Assembly: GCA_031290815.1 (NCBI GenBank)
Contig: JAISLO010000239.1
Span: 1 to 5,998, forward strand
Origin: Synergistaceae bacterium
GTDB taxonomy: Bacteria; Synergistota; Synergistia; Synergistales; Synergistaceae
DNA: 5,998 bases
Reading direction: 5' to 3'
Shown here: piece after piece, positions 5,245-5,998 of the stretch
How positions within the stretch are numbered: the stretch's first letter is position 1
How the letters are laid out: each line of letters begins with the position of its first letter
Program-made: the position numbers and the translations under genes
The notes under the pieces: model-generated
The model's input: the letters and a program-made list of their open reading frames with translations, nothing else
The model's database searches: none
What the model was told of the DNA's origin: nothing

Positions 5245-5998
5245 ATGAGTCCACGCGCCTCGAATGCCGCGGCATTGGATACCACAGCTTATTATGAGAT
5301 CACGGCTGTTTTTACGCCGGATGGTTTTATTCTGGACAGAGTACCGGCGTCGAGCAAGGATTGTTTTTTCGACCAGGCGATGCTCGACGATTTCTATCGG
5401 GACAAATTCAGGGCGCTGTTTGAGCTTGGATTTGCCTCGAAGAACGAAAAATTTACCGCCGCTCTCGCATATCTGCAGTTTATCTCCGTAGAGTTCGCGC
5501 GGTCTCTCTCGCGTGACAGCGATATCGAGATAACCAGGAGATCGTCTCCGCTGGGCGAATCGAAGAGGACAGAGATTCTTCGCGCTGTGCCATACGGCGT
5601 TGGGACGGAGTTTGTGGACGAGAACTGGGCCGAACTCGTATGGAGCGGGCTCAGGAACGTGGCGGACAGCGAGATCAAAGGCTTTGACGGTACTGTCGCG
5701 GAATATCTGCGCGGCAAGAACTCCGCCCTGAACGTGGTTGGCCGAGTGTTCTTCCACCTCGTTGAGAACAAGAGGGATGAGATTCCCTTTGCTTTTTTGG
5801 CCACGTACAGCACCGGCAGCGACAAAAATGTTCTGCACCTCCCCCTCAAGGGCGCGCTGCTCGAATACAAGGACGATCAGGACAAACTCCTTCATCTGCT
5901 ATCCACCGTCGGCACCGCGGCTGAGAAGAGCGAGTTCATCTCTGAGCTCGTCGAGAGCGGGGAATTGTTCTCCCCCCTTCGCTTCGACGCGGAGGCGG
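5245..5998 (+). CDS. Probable SNF2/HepA-type helicase, N-terminal part (3' truncated)
   Basis: An ORF open from 5221 to the window end with its first ATG at 5245, giving 251 residues before the cut. GGAG at 5229-5232 is a modest ribosome site 12 nt upstream. Residues 116-251 resemble the N-terminal region of a bacterial SNF2-type (HepA-like) helicase group: E-F-V-D-E-N-W-A (122-129), A-L-N-V-V-G-R-V-F-F-H-L-V-E-N (161-175), F-A-F-L-A-T-Y (182-188), L-P-L-K-G-A-L-L-E-Y (199-208), and A-A-E-K-S-E-F-I (225-232). I recognise this pattern from memory of the family. The Walker A/B motifs and both RecA-like lobes would lie downstream, so ATPase activity cannot be seen here. Such proteins translocate on DNA or remodel protein-nucleic acid complexes. 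Residues 1-115 match nothing I know. The 33-nt gap after the kinase-like gene suggests shared transcription, with no obvious functional link. Confidence 0.65.
   Translation, partial: MSPRASNAAALDTTAYYEITAVFTPDGFILDRVPASSKDCFFDQAMLDDFYRDKFRALFELGFASKNEKFTAALAYLQFISVEFARSLSRDSDIEITRRSSPLGESKRTEILRAVPYGVGTEFVDENWAELVWSGLRNVADSEIKGFDGTVAEYLRGKNSALNVVGRVFFHLVENKRDEIPFAFLATYSTGSDKNVLHLPLKGALLEYKDDQDKLLHLLSTVGTAAEKSEFISELVESGELFSPLRFDAEA

Noticed and set aside
4963..5895. 310-codon open frame on the minus strand
   Set aside because: It lies antisense to both the kinase-like gene and the helicase gene, shows no recognisable motif, and is explained by codon bias of the real + strand genes.
1..5998. 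CRISPR array, tRNA, rRNA, insertion sequence or phage attachment site
   Set aside because: No regularly spaced repeats, no cloverleaf or rRNA-like stretch, no transposase and no terminal inverted repeats were seen on reading both strands.

Overview
The window reads almost entirely on the + strand and holds two blocks of genes. Moderate to high GC, short intergenic gaps, a butyrate-kinase-family gene and a surface-sugar-type acyltransferase suggest an anaerobic bacterium. Synergistota or Clostridia are possible, but nothing here fixes the taxonomy.

Block 1 (1-3832) looks like the end of a cell-surface glycan or sugar-modification cluster. It opens with the C-terminal end of a NeuD/PglD-type left-handed beta-helix acyltransferase (1-237). 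A tight run of five genes follows: a dedicated acyl carrier protein (273-512), two tandem FabG-like short-chain dehydrogenases of about 50% identity (524-1267 and 1283-2029), and a transketolase split into N-terminal (2026-2856) and C-terminal (2861-3832) subunits. Gaps are 11 and 15 nt, then an ATGA overlap, then 4 nt, so these five are very probably one transcription unit. A carrier protein, two ketoacyl-type reductases and a ketol-transferring TPP enzyme suggest a small pathway that builds or trims a carrier- or sugar-bound group. The product cannot be read from this window. No ligase, ketosynthase or nucleotide-sugar enzyme is visible, and such genes may lie upstream of base 1.

A 311-nt stretch without a recognisable gene (3833-4143) separates the blocks. 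It contains a compact inverted-repeat region and a 19-codon ORF.

Block 2 (4144-5998) has a different character. The first gene is a butyrate-kinase homologue of normal length that has lost the residues of three glycine-rich or phosphate-binding loops while keeping the rest of the fold signature, so it is probably a pseudo-kinase or a kinase with changed function. The second is the first 251 residues of a probable SNF2/HepA-type helicase, cut by the window end.

The points most worth following are the degenerate butyrate kinase and the ACP-SDR-SDR-split-transketolase cassette.
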